A stretch of 64,000 bases of DNA from Terasakiella sp033100395 (lineage in GTDB: Bacteria > Pseudomonadota > Alphaproteobacteria > Rhodospirillales > Terasakiellaceae), in assembly GCF_033100395.1 (NCBI RefSeq), contig NZ_JAWLVJ010000002.1, forward strand, positions 62,001-126,000, written 5' to 3'. Positions 26,910 to 35,696 of this stretch are shown in pieces. Each line of letters begins with the position of its first letter. The stretch's first letter is position 1. The notes under the pieces are model-generated. The model was not told where the DNA came from and ran no database searches. It saw only the letters and a program-made list of their open reading frames with translations. The translations under genes were made by a program, and so were the position numbers.

Positions 26910-28241
26910 CTATTTGCGCCACGCGGGCAGCACGACCTTGAATTCTGCGCCGCCTTCGGGGTGATTGCGAACGGAAATCTGCCCATTGTGATCCTGAACG
27001 ATTTCGTAAGAAATCCAAAGCCCAAGCCCGGTGCCTTCCCCAACAGGTTTTGTAGTGAAAAAGGGATCGAAGATTTTATGGATATCGTCTTCTTTCAGTC
27101 CGGGGCCGAAGTCCTGCACATGAATTTCCACCGTATCGCCTGCTTGAAAACAACTAACTTTCAGGTTTTTGCTATCTGTCTCTGAGGTGGCATCCAGCGC
27201 ATTTTCCACCAGGTTCAATATCACCTGATGCAGGCGATTGGCAGAGCCTTCCACATAACAGTCATCCGCCACTTCCAGATCAATCGGCTGGTCGCTGGAT
27301 CGCCCCTTCGCGGCAAAGAGAATAGCAGTCTTTATTACGTCGGACAGATCAACCTTATCCTTGCTTTTTCCTTCGCGAAACGACAGGCGACGTAAGTTGT
27401 TGACGATATCACTGACCCGTTCAGCCCCTTCCTGCGTGCCTTCCAGGAGGCTTGGCAGGTCATTCAGCAATCGTTCGATGCGCAAACTCTCATCCAGCTC
27501 ATGGCGGCGCTCTACAGGCAGTTCATCGCGCAGGGTCTCGATATAGATGCGCATTGTGGTGGCATAGCGCTGCATGGAATGAACATTGCCATAAAGAAAA
27601 CTGATCGGGTTGTTTAATTCATGGGCGACACCAGCCACCAACCGCCCGATGGAAGCCATTTTTTCAGATTGCAGCAGATGGCTTTGGGTGGTTTTAAGCT
27701 CGCTATGGGCCTGATTAAGCTGATCGTAGGCCTGTCGCAATTCTCCGATAGGACGCCCGACAATCACCAGCCCGTCCACAACCCCTTTGGCGGTTTTATG
27801 AAGGGTGCAGTTAAGGGAGACCGGATCAACTGCCTTGCCGTCCTTGTGACGGAGCTGAGCTTCATAATCATGCAGCCCCTTGTGACTGGTCGGCGGGATA
27901 AGAGTGCGGAATTTTTCTTCGAACTCTTTTCCCAGCAGGATGGAAATTGGTTTGCCAAACAGGACTTCTTCTTCAAAGCCTGTCAGGTCCAGCAAAGGCC
28001 GATTTACTTTGACGATGCGGCCCACACGGTCACAGACGATCAGCACATCGGACATGGCTTCCATGATGCTGTCGATGAAATCGTGAGCTTCTTCCAGTTC
28101 GGCATTTTTATTTTCAAGGTCAACTTCGCGTTCAAGCAGGTCGGAATAGACCTCATCCATTTTTTGGATGACCTCTACCCAGGCATTTTCCTGCCCATCG
28201 TTGAATTCCAACGGATTATGTGGCGGTTGACTTTGTCCCAT
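26910..28241 (-). CDS. hupT: HupT-type soluble sensor histidine kinase
   Basis: A 443-aa cytosolic kinase without membrane helices. An N-terminal coiled coil precedes a PAS domain at about residues 52-165 (MSDVLIVCDRVGRIVKVNRP). HisKA follows with His207 in GVAHELNNPISF. The HATPase domain has NLVENALDAT, DFGPGL and GTGLGLWISYEIV. Size, PAS position and location at the end of a hyp cluster with hupUV match HupT/HoxJ, the kinase that reads the state of the regulatory hydrogenase and phosphorylates HupR/HoxA. No HupR gene is present in the window. Its start overlaps the hypX end by 26 bp, so it is cotranscribed with maturation genes. Confidence 0.82.
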   Translation of the reverse strand: MGQSQPPHNPLEFNDGQENAWVEVIQKMDEVYSDLLEREVDLENKNAELEEAHDFIDSIMEAMSDVLIVCDRVGRIVKVNRPLLDLTGFEEEVLFGKPISILLGKEFEEKFRTLIPPTSHKGLHDYEAQLRHKDGKAVDPVSLNCTLHKTAKGVVDGLVIVGRPIGELRQAYDQLNQAHSELKTTQSHLLQSEKMASIGRLVAGVAHELNNPISFLYGNVHSMQRYATTMRIYIETLRDELPVERRHELDESLRIERLLNDLPSLLEGTQEGAERVSDIVNNLRRLSFREGKSKDKVDLSDVIKTAILFAAKGRSSDQPIDLEVADDCYVEGSANRLHQVILNLVENALDATSETDSKNLKVSCFQAGDTVEIHVQDFGPGLKEDDIHKIFDPFFTTKPVGEGTGLGLWISYEIVQDHNGQISVRNHPEGGAEFKVVLPAWRK

Positions 28242-29865
28242 AGCTGCTATTCTTCACGCGTTGGCGATGTTTGGCAAGATAAAGTGGGGTATGTGATTTG
28301 GCTTCACGTAAAACAAACTTGAACCGGGCGACATGATAACTGGGATCAAAGCCAAAGAAATTCAGTTTCATATGGTCCAGTTCTTCATCGCGATAAGCCT
28401 GCAGGGGCTTTTCAGCTTCGTCCGTTTCACGCTGGATTGATTTATCAGTAATGATTTGTTGGTTGTCAAGTGTTGCGATGGTTTCCTTAAGGCCTTCATG
28501 GAAATCCGCAATGGTTTTGCCGAAACAGCCATCCAGCAAACCAAGTTCTACGGCTTCTGTCGCACCAATGGGCAGACGGTGTTGCATAACACGATCTTCA
28601 TTGCCTGCGCCAACCCGTTTGGGCAGCAGATAGGTCCAATATTCTGACCCAAACAGATTACCCATATTTTTGTAATGCGGGTTCAGGATGACGCCACAGC
28701 GGGCATAGACCCGATCACAACAGAGGGCAAAAAACATGCCGCCTGCTCCGGCGTTGCCGGAAAGGGCGGCTACGGTGACTTTATCGGTTGTGGTGATGAT
28801 GGCTTCACACAGATCATCCATGGCATTGATGTTGGCCCAGCTTTCTTCTGCCGGGCGTTCAGCATCTTCGATGGTGTTGAGATGAATACCGTTGGAAAAG
28901 AAATCATCGCCGCCACGCAAGACGATGGTGTCAATGTCTTCTGTGCAGGCTTTCTTGTAGGCTGTCAGCAGACGGTGGCATTGATCCGTATTCATCGCCC
29001 CGTTATGGAACGGGAAGTGCAGATGACCAATCTGACCATTAATTTCCAAATAGATATCACGCTCACCTGCGCCGTCTTCCAGATCAAGCAAGCGGGTAGC
29101 GGGGAGTTTGAAATTCCCTTTGCCTTTTTTGCGCAGATGCCCGACCCAGATGGCGCCATCGGTGGTGGCTTTACAGATGGCCCCATTGCGTGTGGCGAGG
29201 ATTTCTCCCGGTGTTCCACTTAAACCCGGTTCCAGTCTGGCGTTATGGAGATAATATTCCCCATCCAGAAGGCCCGGATTGCCATCGGCTGAATTGACCT
29301 TGTTCAAAATGGTCTGGCTGTCATCCACTTGCCAGTCAATGGCCCGATCCGATTGCTTCATCAGATCATTCCATGTTCCGTTACCCTCTAACGGTTCTGG
29401 TGTGAAATCCGGATCATTAAATTTGTCCAGTGCTTCTAATACACATTCCACTGCCATTTCGGTGACTTCATTACGATAAAGGCTGCTTTTGGGGGCGGTG
29501 CGCATGGGGAAGTTTCGGGTCGCCCAGATGGGGCCCGCATCCATTTCTGCCACTGCCTGCAATAGGGTCACACCCCATTCTTTTTCATCGCGCAGGATCG
29601 CCCAGTCCAGTGAAGACGGGCCACGATCCCCTTTTGGTCCGGGATGGACGATCAGGCAGGGGAGTTTTGACCAAACGCTTTGCGGGATCGCGCGTTTCAG
29701 GAAAGGTGCGATAATCAGGTCCGGTTTAAACAGGTCAACGGCTTCGATGGTTACGCTGTCGTTGATATCGAATTCGACGGACAGATCATAGCCCAGGCGT
29801 TCGATTTCCACATAAAGCCGCTGGGTCAGGCTGTTGAAACTGTGGGTCAGCAGAAGAATTTTCAT
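28216..29865 (-). CDS. hypX: hydrogenase maturation factor HypX/HoxX
   Basis: A 549-aa two-domain enzyme. The N-terminal half (to about 270) is like formyl-THF hydrolase/transferases, with VHPGPKGDRGPSSLDWAI and a C-terminal subdomain. The second half (about 275-549) is a crotonase fold with VAALSGNAGAGGMFFALCCD. HypX is known to make CO from formyl-THF as the active-site ligand of NiFe hydrogenases when oxygen is present. Its presence suggests that hydrogenase is matured under air or microaerobic conditions here. It follows hypE with no gap. Confidence 0.92.
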   Translation of the reverse strand: MKILLLTHSFNSLTQRLYVEIERLGYDLSVEFDINDSVTIEAVDLFKPDLIIAPFLKRAIPQSVWSKLPCLIVHPGPKGDRGPSSLDWAILRDEKEWGVTLLQAVAEMDAGPIWATRNFPMRTAPKSSLYRNEVTEMAVECVLEALDKFNDPDFTPEPLEGNGTWNDLMKQSDRAIDWQVDDSQTILNKVNSADGNPGLLDGEYYLHNARLEPGLSGTPGEILATRNGAICKATTDGAIWVGHLRKKGKGNFKLPATRLLDLEDGAGERDIYLEINGQIGHLHFPFHNGAMNTDQCHRLLTAYKKACTEDIDTIVLRGGDDFFSNGIHLNTIEDAERPAEESWANINAMDDLCEAIITTTDKVTVAALSGNAGAGGMFFALCCDRVYARCGVILNPHYKNMGNLFGSEYWTYLLPKRVGAGNEDRVMQHRLPIGATEAVELGLLDGCFGKTIADFHEGLKETIATLDNQQIITDKSIQRETDEAEKPLQAYRDEELDHMKLNFFGFDPSYHVARFKFVLREAKSHTPLYLAKHRQRVKNSSYGTKSTAT

Positions 29866-30912
29866 TTAACAGATCCTCGGCAGTTGTTCACCTGCAATCC
29901 AGTCCACGACCCGCGATCCGCCGAACCCGGTTTTTAACTGAACAAAGCTGTTTTTATCTTCAATCACGGTTCCGATGATGGCGGCCTGTTCCCCCAACGG
30001 ATGGGCTTTCATGGCCGCAAGCAGGTTTTCCGCATCTTCTTCAGCACAGATCGCCAGAAGCTTGCCTTCATTGGCGACATAAAGCGGATCAAGGCCTAAG
30101 ATTTCGCAAGCTCCGCGTACTTCATCACGGATGGGAATATTGTTTTCAACCAGTTCCATGCCGACGTCACTTTGATGGGCCAGCTCATTTAGCGTTGCGG
30201 CAAGGCCCCCACGGGTCGGGTCGCGCATGACATGAATATCCGGCACGGCCTCGACCATATCCGTAATGAGTCCATTCAGGCTGGCGCAATCGCTCTGGAT
30301 GGTGGATTCAAACCCCAAACCTTCGCGCAGAGACATGATGGCAACCCCGTGATCGCCGACAAAGCCGTTGATGAGAATCTTATCACCGGGCCGGGCACGG
30401 TTGCCTGAAACGTTGATCCCGTCATCCACCACACCGATCCCGGTCGTGTTGATATAAACCCCATCGCCATGGCCACGTTCCACCACCTTGGTGTCACCCG
30501 TGACGATCTTGACGCCGGCCTCGGTTGCGGCCTCAGCCATACTATCGACGATGATTTTCAAATCTTTTAGCGGATAGCCTTCTTCCAGAATAAAGCCGCA
30601 GGTCAGGTAAAGTGGTTTGCCACCGGACAGGGCGACATCATTGACCGTGCCATGAACAGCCAGATTGCCGATATTGCCACCGGGGAAGAACAGGGGTGAG
30701 ATCACGAAACTGTCCGTGCTCATCACCACACGACCGGGCGGCAGATCAAAGGCGGCCTGATCATTTCCTTGCGCCAGAATGTCATTGGCAAAGGCATCGG
30801 CAAACAGATGATCGATCAATTGGGCCATGGCGCGCCCCCCGCCACCATGGCTCATTTCCACAACGCCGTTTTTCAGATCAAGGGCGCGGCTATAGGCTGT
30901 ACGTGTAGACAT
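29866..30912 (-). CDS. hypE: hydrogenase maturation protein HypE
   Basis: Dehydrates carbamoyl groups received from HypF into cyanide ligands for the Fe atom of NiFe hydrogenases. The 348-aa protein has the AIR-synthase fold start MSHGGGGRAMAQLI, the TDSFVISPLFFPGG motif and DPTRGGLAATLNELA. It ends in the essential C-terminal cysteine (PRIC, Cys348). It is immediately followed by hypX and preceded by hypD with no spacing. Confidence 0.97.
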   Translation of the reverse strand: MSTRTAYSRALDLKNGVVEMSHGGGGRAMAQLIDHLFADAFANDILAQGNDQAAFDLPPGRVVMSTDSFVISPLFFPGGNIGNLAVHGTVNDVALSGGKPLYLTCGFILEEGYPLKDLKIIVDSMAEAATEAGVKIVTGDTKVVERGHGDGVYINTTGIGVVDDGINVSGNRARPGDKILINGFVGDHGVAIMSLREGLGFESTIQSDCASLNGLITDMVEAVPDIHVMRDPTRGGLAATLNELAHQSDVGMELVENNIPIRDEVRGACEILGLDPLYVANEGKLLAICAEEDAENLLAAMKAHPLGEQAAIIGTVIEDKNSFVQLKTGFGGSRVVDWIAGEQLPRIC

Positions 30913-32040
30913 TTATGCTGTTTCTCTAAATCGACCATAGGAATAGTAGGCGGCACAAGCCCCTTCGGCAGAGACCATGCAGGACCCCATGGGATTTTCC
31001 GGGGTGCAATGGGTGCCAAAAAGCTTGCAGTCGGTGGGTTTCTTCATACCGCGTAAGATCGCCGGGCATTCGCATGCCTTGTTTTCGCGCGCAGGCGGCA
31101 CATTCACCGGGATTTGAACTTCGGCATCAAAGGCAGAATATTCATCCTTGATGCGCAGGCCCGAATAAGGCACTTCCCCCAGACCGCGCCATTCAAAGAC
31201 GCGGCGAAGTTCGAAGATATCAGCCACCAGATTTTTCGCTTTGTTGTTGCCCATGTGGGTAACGGCGCGGCGGTATTGGTTTTCCACTTCGGCGCGGCCC
31301 TCGTTTAACTGGCGGATCAGCATCAGGATGGATTGCATGACATCCAAAGGTTCGAACCCTGAAATCACCACCGGGCGCTGGAATTCTTCCACGAAATAGT
31401 CATAAGGCTGTGATCCGATCACCGCACTGACATGGGCCGGGCCCAAAAATCCATCCAGTGGCACAGACCCCAGATCACGCACATCGGGGCTTTCCAGAAT
31501 GTTCTGTATGGCAGATGGGGTGAGTACATGGTTGGACAGGATAAAGAAATTCTCCAATCCCATGGCTTGCGCCTGTTTGATGGCAAGCGCTGTGGGCGGT
31601 GTGGTGGTTTCAAACCCGATAGCGAAGAAAACGATCTTTTTATCCGGATTGTTCTTTGCAAGGTCTAACGCATCCAGCGTGGAATAGACCATGCGCACAT
31701 CTGCGCCTTCAGCCTTTGCTTTCATGAGCGACGTAAATTTTGATCCGGGAACGCGCAGCATATCGCCGTAGGAACAGAGGATCACATCGGGCAATTTGGC
31801 ATAAGCAATGGCCTGATCAATCCGTGAGATGGGTAAGACGCAGACCGGACACCCGGGCCCATGGATCATTTTGACGTTATCGGGCAGCAGGTCCTGCACG
31901 CCATAGCGAAAGATCGCATGGGTGTGCCCACCGCAGAATTCCATCAGGCGGTAATTACGATCCGGGTTTACTTCGCGCGCAATGGTGGCCGCCAGTTTTT
32001 GTGCCGTATCACCGTCGCGATATTCATCCACATGTTTCAT
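30913..32040 (-). CDS. hypD: hydrogenase maturation protein HypD
   Basis: Iron-sulfur scaffold on which the Fe(CN)2CO unit is assembled together with HypC. The 375-aa protein shows EFCGGHTHAIFRYG, HGPGCPVCVLP and GFETTTPPTA. The C-terminal cysteine block (CECPAILRG...CKLFGTHCTPENPMGSCMVS) binds the 4Fe-4S cluster. The start overlaps the hypC end by four bases. Confidence 0.97.
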   Translation of the reverse strand: MKHVDEYRDGDTAQKLAATIAREVNPDRNYRLMEFCGGHTHAIFRYGVQDLLPDNVKMIHGPGCPVCVLPISRIDQAIAYAKLPDVILCSYGDMLRVPGSKFTSLMKAKAEGADVRMVYSTLDALDLAKNNPDKKIVFFAIGFETTTPPTALAIKQAQAMGLENFFILSNHVLTPSAIQNILESPDVRDLGSVPLDGFLGPAHVSAVIGSQPYDYFVEEFQRPVVISGFEPLDVMQSILMLIRQLNEGRAEVENQYRRAVTHMGNNKAKNLVADIFELRRVFEWRGLGEVPYSGLRIKDEYSAFDAEVQIPVNVPPARENKACECPAILRGMKKPTDCKLFGTHCTPENPMGSCMVSAEGACAAYYSYGRFRETA

Positions 32041-32273
32041 GAGGCTGCACTTTCTTCAGCCGCTGTCATTTCTGCAAAGAGGGCAAGGGTTTTCAAGGCT
32101 TCTTTCTCATCCACCTTTGAAAGCGCATAGCCCACATGGACGATGACGTAATCTCCGCAGGATACATCTTCGACCAAACCAAGGGAGATGGTTTTCTTCA
32201 CTCCGCCCAGTTCGATCACAGCCATATCATCGTCCAGTAGTTCAACGATTTTTGACGGCATAGCAAGACACAT
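32037..32273 (-). CDS. hypC: hydrogenase maturation chaperone HypC
   Basis: A 78-aa chaperone that shuttles the iron unit between HypD and the hydrogenase large-subunit precursor. The essential Cys2 is present (MCLAMPSKIVE), followed by the GYALSKVDEKEA segment of the family. It lies three bases from hypF and overlaps hypD by four. Confidence 0.95.
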   Translation of the reverse strand: MCLAMPSKIVELLDDDMAVIELGGVKKTISLGLVEDVSCGDYVIVHVGYALSKVDEKEALKTLALFAEMTAAEESAAS

Positions 32274-32276
32274 GGA

Positions 32277-34541
32277 TTATTGCTCCCTCATTAAATATTT
32301 TTGCCCAAGCCAGGCTTGTCCCAAAGACAGACCCGCATCACTCAAGGGGGCTTGTTGATTAAGATAAGGTGTCAGACCCGCCTTTTGCAATTGTCGTGTC
32401 AGCCCTTGCGATAAAATCTGGTTCAGAAAACAGCCACCGGATAAGGCCACTTGTTTGATGCCGTGCTGCTGGCAGGCTTTGCTGATCCAGTCGGTAAGGG
32501 CGGCAATGAGCGTTCCGTGAAATAGATTGGCCCCGCTGACAGCACTGCGATCACACAGTTTTTCCAGAAGGGGCAGGAAGTTGAGCTTTTCATCCTCAAT
32601 CAACCAGCCTTCTTCATCAATTTCAATCTGGGTCACCAGACTCTCCAGCATCATCGGCGCTTGGCCTTCAAAGTCAGAAACTTCACTGACACCAAGCAAG
32701 GCAGCCGCCGCATCAAACAGACGTCCGGCACTACTGGTCATAGGTGCATTCAGGCCTTTTTCCAGCATCAGTTTCAAGGTTTTGCCATCGCGATTTTGAA
32801 AGCGGCTTTCAATCTCATCGGCACGGCCCATCTGATAAAGCGCACTTGCACCCATGCGCCAGGGCTCAATCGCGGCTTTGTCTGCACCGGGTTGGGCAAG
32901 TGGTTGGAAATGACCAAGTCGCGTCATGTTTAATCCGTTGACCAGCAACAATTCACCGCCCCAGCTATCGCCTTTATGACCCAGCCCAAAGCCGTCCAGT
33001 GCCACCCCGATGACCGGACCATCAATGTGATGTTCTGCGATGACCGAGGCAATATGGGCGTGGTGATGCTGCACCTGGAAATTTTCAATCTCCATCGTTT
33101 CAGCATGACGGGTGCTGGCGAAATTGGGATGCAGGTCACTGACCACCAGGTCTGGTTTGACTTTTAAAATCTGGCACATGTGATCGATGGTTTCTTCTAG
33201 AAAACAAATGCCCGACACGGTATCCAGATCCCCAATATGCTGGGACAGATAGGCATGATCATCGCGTGTGACGCAGATGGTGTTTTTCAGATATGCCCCA
33301 AGAGCGAGAACGCTTGGACCATCATTTTTCAGGATGATGGGCGAAGGCGTAAATCCACGCGCACGCCGGATAAAAGTTGGCTTGTCCCCATCCATGCGCA
33401 CGACGCTGTCGTCCACCCGGATCAGAATGTCGCGGTTATGATCGACGATGATGTCGGCGATAGCGTCCAGACGAATGCGCGCTTCCTCATTATCAATCAC
33501 CAAGGGCTCCCCACCCGGATTGGCGCTGGTCATCACAAGGGGCAGGCCGTTCAGCGCATCCATCAGCAAATGGTGGATGGGCGTATAAGGGAGCATGATA
33601 CCGATACGCTTTAAGCCGGGGGCGATTGCATCAGGCAGCGTTCCCCGGCGAAGGCCGGGGTCTTTTTGCAGACTTGTCTGTGCTTTTGAGAGGTCCCGGC
33701 CTTCGTCGGGACACTGTTTCATTAAAAGAACAATGGGACGTTTGGGTGATTCAAGCTGGGCTTGTTCCGTTTCTGAAAGACGGGCGAATTCTTTAATCAC
33801 GGAACAGTCAGGTACCATAACAGCAAAAGGCTTGGTATCCCGGTTTTTGCGTTCGCGCAAGCGTCTGATGGTGTCTTCATTTTGCGCATCACAGACCAGA
33901 TGAAACCCGCCTAATCCTTTAATTGCAAGGATACGCCCTTCGCGAATTTGATCTGCTATTTCAGCGATATTATGGGACAGTTTCGGCCCACAGTCAGGGC
34001 AGCAGGTCGGTTGGGCATGAAAACGGCGATTGGCCGGATCATGATATTCTGCCTCACATGCTGCGCACATTTTGAAGTCTGCCATGGATGTCTGTGGGCG
34101 GTCATAGGGCAGGGATCGGGTGATGGTATAGCGCGGTCCGCAATGGGTGCAGTTGATGAAGGGATAGCCAAAGCGGCGGTTATCCGGATCGCACATTTCT
34201 GCCAGACAATCCGGGCAGGTGCCGCTGTCGGGCGGGATATCGGTCAGCACGTCGGTTTGCCGGCTTTGCTGAATGATAAATCCTTCTTCATGGGCAATCA
34301 GGTCCAGGTCATGGGCCTTGATATGATCAATGCGTGACAGCTGCGGGCGTTGTTTATAAAGTTCGCTCGCAAAAATTTCAGTCTTGATGCCCTGAACTTC
34401 CACCAGAACCCCTTCGCCATCATTCAGCACCCAACCCGTCAGGCCGAGTTCGCTCGCCAGGCTGTAGATGAAGGGGCGAAAACCCACCCCCTGCACAGAC
34501 CCGTTGATGCGAAACTGTTTTCGCTTAATTTTTTGCAGCAT
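32277..34541 (-). CDS. hypF: carbamoyltransferase HypF
   Basis: Makes the carbamoyl group that HypE turns into cyanide. The 754-aa protein has all modules in order: acylphosphatase (RINGSVQGVGFRPF, near residue 12), two zinc fingers (CPDCLAEMCDP...CTHCGP; CAACEAEYHDP...CPDCGP), a YrdC-like domain and a Kae1-like domain (VALDGFGLGHKGDSWGGE). Residues about 277-301 (from CPDEGRDLSK to KDPGLRRGT) are extra and are encoded by a palindromic repeat inserted in frame (see 33640). I chose the ATG at 34541, where the acylphosphatase domain begins, though the frame is open to 34583; the ribosome site is poor and coupling with hypB is likely. Confidence 0.93.
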   Translation of the reverse strand: MLQKIKRKQFRINGSVQGVGFRPFIYSLASELGLTGWVLNDGEGVLVEVQGIKTEIFASELYKQRPQLSRIDHIKAHDLDLIAHEEGFIIQQSRQTDVLTDIPPDSGTCPDCLAEMCDPDNRRFGYPFINCTHCGPRYTITRSLPYDRPQTSMADFKMCAACEAEYHDPANRRFHAQPTCCPDCGPKLSHNIAEIADQIREGRILAIKGLGGFHLVCDAQNEDTIRRLRERKNRDTKPFAVMVPDCSVIKEFARLSETEQAQLESPKRPIVLLMKQCPDEGRDLSKAQTSLQKDPGLRRGTLPDAIAPGLKRIGIMLPYTPIHHLLMDALNGLPLVMTSANPGGEPLVIDNEEARIRLDAIADIIVDHNRDILIRVDDSVVRMDGDKPTFIRRARGFTPSPIILKNDGPSVLALGAYLKNTICVTRDDHAYLSQHIGDLDTVSGICFLEETIDHMCQILKVKPDLVVSDLHPNFASTRHAETMEIENFQVQHHHAHIASVIAEHHIDGPVIGVALDGFGLGHKGDSWGGELLLVNGLNMTRLGHFQPLAQPGADKAAIEPWRMGASALYQMGRADEIESRFQNRDGKTLKLMLEKGLNAPMTSSAGRLFDAAAALLGVSEVSDFEGQAPMMLESLVTQIEIDEEGWLIEDEKLNFLPLLEKLCDRSAVSGANLFHGTLIAALTDWISKACQQHGIKQVALSGGCFLNQILSQGLTRQLQKAGLTPYLNQQAPLSDAGLSLGQAWLGQKYLMREQ
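33640..33714. repeat. family B palindromic doublet inside hypF
   Basis: A 75-bp unit has left arm GTTCCCCGGCGAAGGCCGGG and right arm TCCCGGCCTTCGTCGGGACAC, complementary to each other and each self-complementary. A loop contains GTCTTTTTGCAG and GCTTTTGAGAGG. The same unit, with the same AGAGGTCCCGGCC right-arm start, lies in an intergenic gap at 53278-53351. In hypF it adds exactly 25 codons without a stop, between RPIVLLMKQ and the conserved APGLKRIGIMLPYTP region. Confidence 0.85.
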
Positions 34542-35355
34542 CGACACCGGATTTGATCCAGTCATACCATGCATCCAGCCCATCCCCGTTGGTGGAGGAC
34601 AGCTGAAAGACTTTTAGGTCAGGGTTCACACGATGGGCGTAATTGATACAGGCCTCCACATCAAAGTTCAGATAGGGCAAAAGATCGGTCTTGGTCAGAA
34701 TCATAATGTCCGCAGCGGCAAACATATCGGGATATTTGATCGGTTTGTCTTCGCCTTCGGTCACAGAAAGGATGGCAACCTTGTGGGCTTCCCCCAGGTC
34801 AAAACCAGCCGGGCAGACCAGATTGCCGACATTTTCGATAAACAATACGCCTTCGGTGGGTAGATCAATGCGGTCCATGGCTTGCCCGATCATATCGGCA
34901 TCCAGATGGCAGCCTTTTCCGGTATTGACCTGCAGGGCCTGCACGCCTGTTTCGCGGATGCGGTCCGCATCATTGGCGGTTTGCTGATCGCCTTCGATCA
35001 CCGCAATGGGCAGGTCGGCTTTCAGGTCATTGATGGACCGGGTCAAAAGGGTCGTTTTGCCAGAACCGGGGGAAGAGACAAGGTTCAGCGCAAAGATACC
35101 TGCTTCTTTCAAGCGGTCCCGGTTATGAAGGGCAAGATGGTCGTTTTTGCTGAGGATATCCTGTTCAATGGCGATCAGGCGTTTTTCATCCATGCCGGGC
35201 ACTGAAACGCCTGCTTCATTTTCTCCAAAATGCATCGTATCATGATGATGGTGGTGGTGATGGGAGTGGCTGTGATCATGGTGATGGTGATGATCGTGGC
35301 TATGGCTATGGCCTTCTTCCATTTTGGATGTTCCACATCCGCAAACCGTACACAT
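34525..35355 (-). CDS. hypB: hydrogenase nickel incorporation GTPase HypB
   Basis: GTPase that inserts nickel into the hydrogenase large subunit together with HypA. The 276-aa protein has the N-terminal CxxCGCG metal motif (MCTVCGCGTSK). A long His-rich stretch follows, about residues 16-42, with more than 15 His, for nickel storage. The G-domain has the P-loop SPGSGKTTLLTRS (near residue 94) and the switch ENVGNLVCPAGFD; the base-specific motif is TKTDLLPY. The start overlaps the hypA stop as TAATG. Confidence 0.97.
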   Translation of the reverse strand: MCTVCGCGTSKMEEGHSHSHDHHHHHDHSHSHHHHHHHDTMHFGENEAGVSVPGMDEKRLIAIEQDILSKNDHLALHNRDRLKEAGIFALNLVSSPGSGKTTLLTRSINDLKADLPIAVIEGDQQTANDADRIRETGVQALQVNTGKGCHLDADMIGQAMDRIDLPTEGVLFIENVGNLVCPAGFDLGEAHKVAILSVTEGEDKPIKYPDMFAAADIMILTKTDLLPYLNFDVEACINYAHRVNPDLKVFQLSSTNGDGLDAWYDWIKSGVDAAKN

Positions 35356-35696
35356 TAATCGACCTCCAGTTCTTTAATTCTCATTTCATCGCCGCCGGAA
35401 ATATGCAGCTTGTAACTGCCGCATTTGGGGCATTCTGCAATGCGTGATGTGATTTCCATATTTTCCCCGCAATTGGCGCAGATCGCCTGACCGGGAATTT
35501 CGATGATTTCCAGCTTGGCCCCGTCTGCAATGGTATCTTTCATGACCGTATCAAAGCAGAAAGCCATGGCTTCCGGTTCTACGTGGGACAGTTGCCCGAT
35601 TTCTAGCCAGACGGTTTTTACACTGGTGAAATTGTTCATGCGTGCATGATCTTCAATAATATTCAACACGCCTTGTGTGAGCGACAGTTCATGCAT
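35355..35696 (-). CDS. hypA: hydrogenase nickel incorporation protein HypA
   Basis: A 113-aa nickel metallochaperone. The nickel-binding His2 is present (MHELSLTQGVLNIIE), as is the zinc ribbon CANCGENMEITSRIAECPKCG near the C-terminus. It begins one base after hupK and overlaps hypB at its end. Normal length. Confidence 0.97.
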   Translation of the reverse strand: MHELSLTQGVLNIIEDHARMNNFTSVKTVWLEIGQLSHVEPEAMAFCFDTVMKDTIADGAKLEIIEIPGQAICANCGENMEITSRIAECPKCGSYKLHISGGDEMRIKELEVD

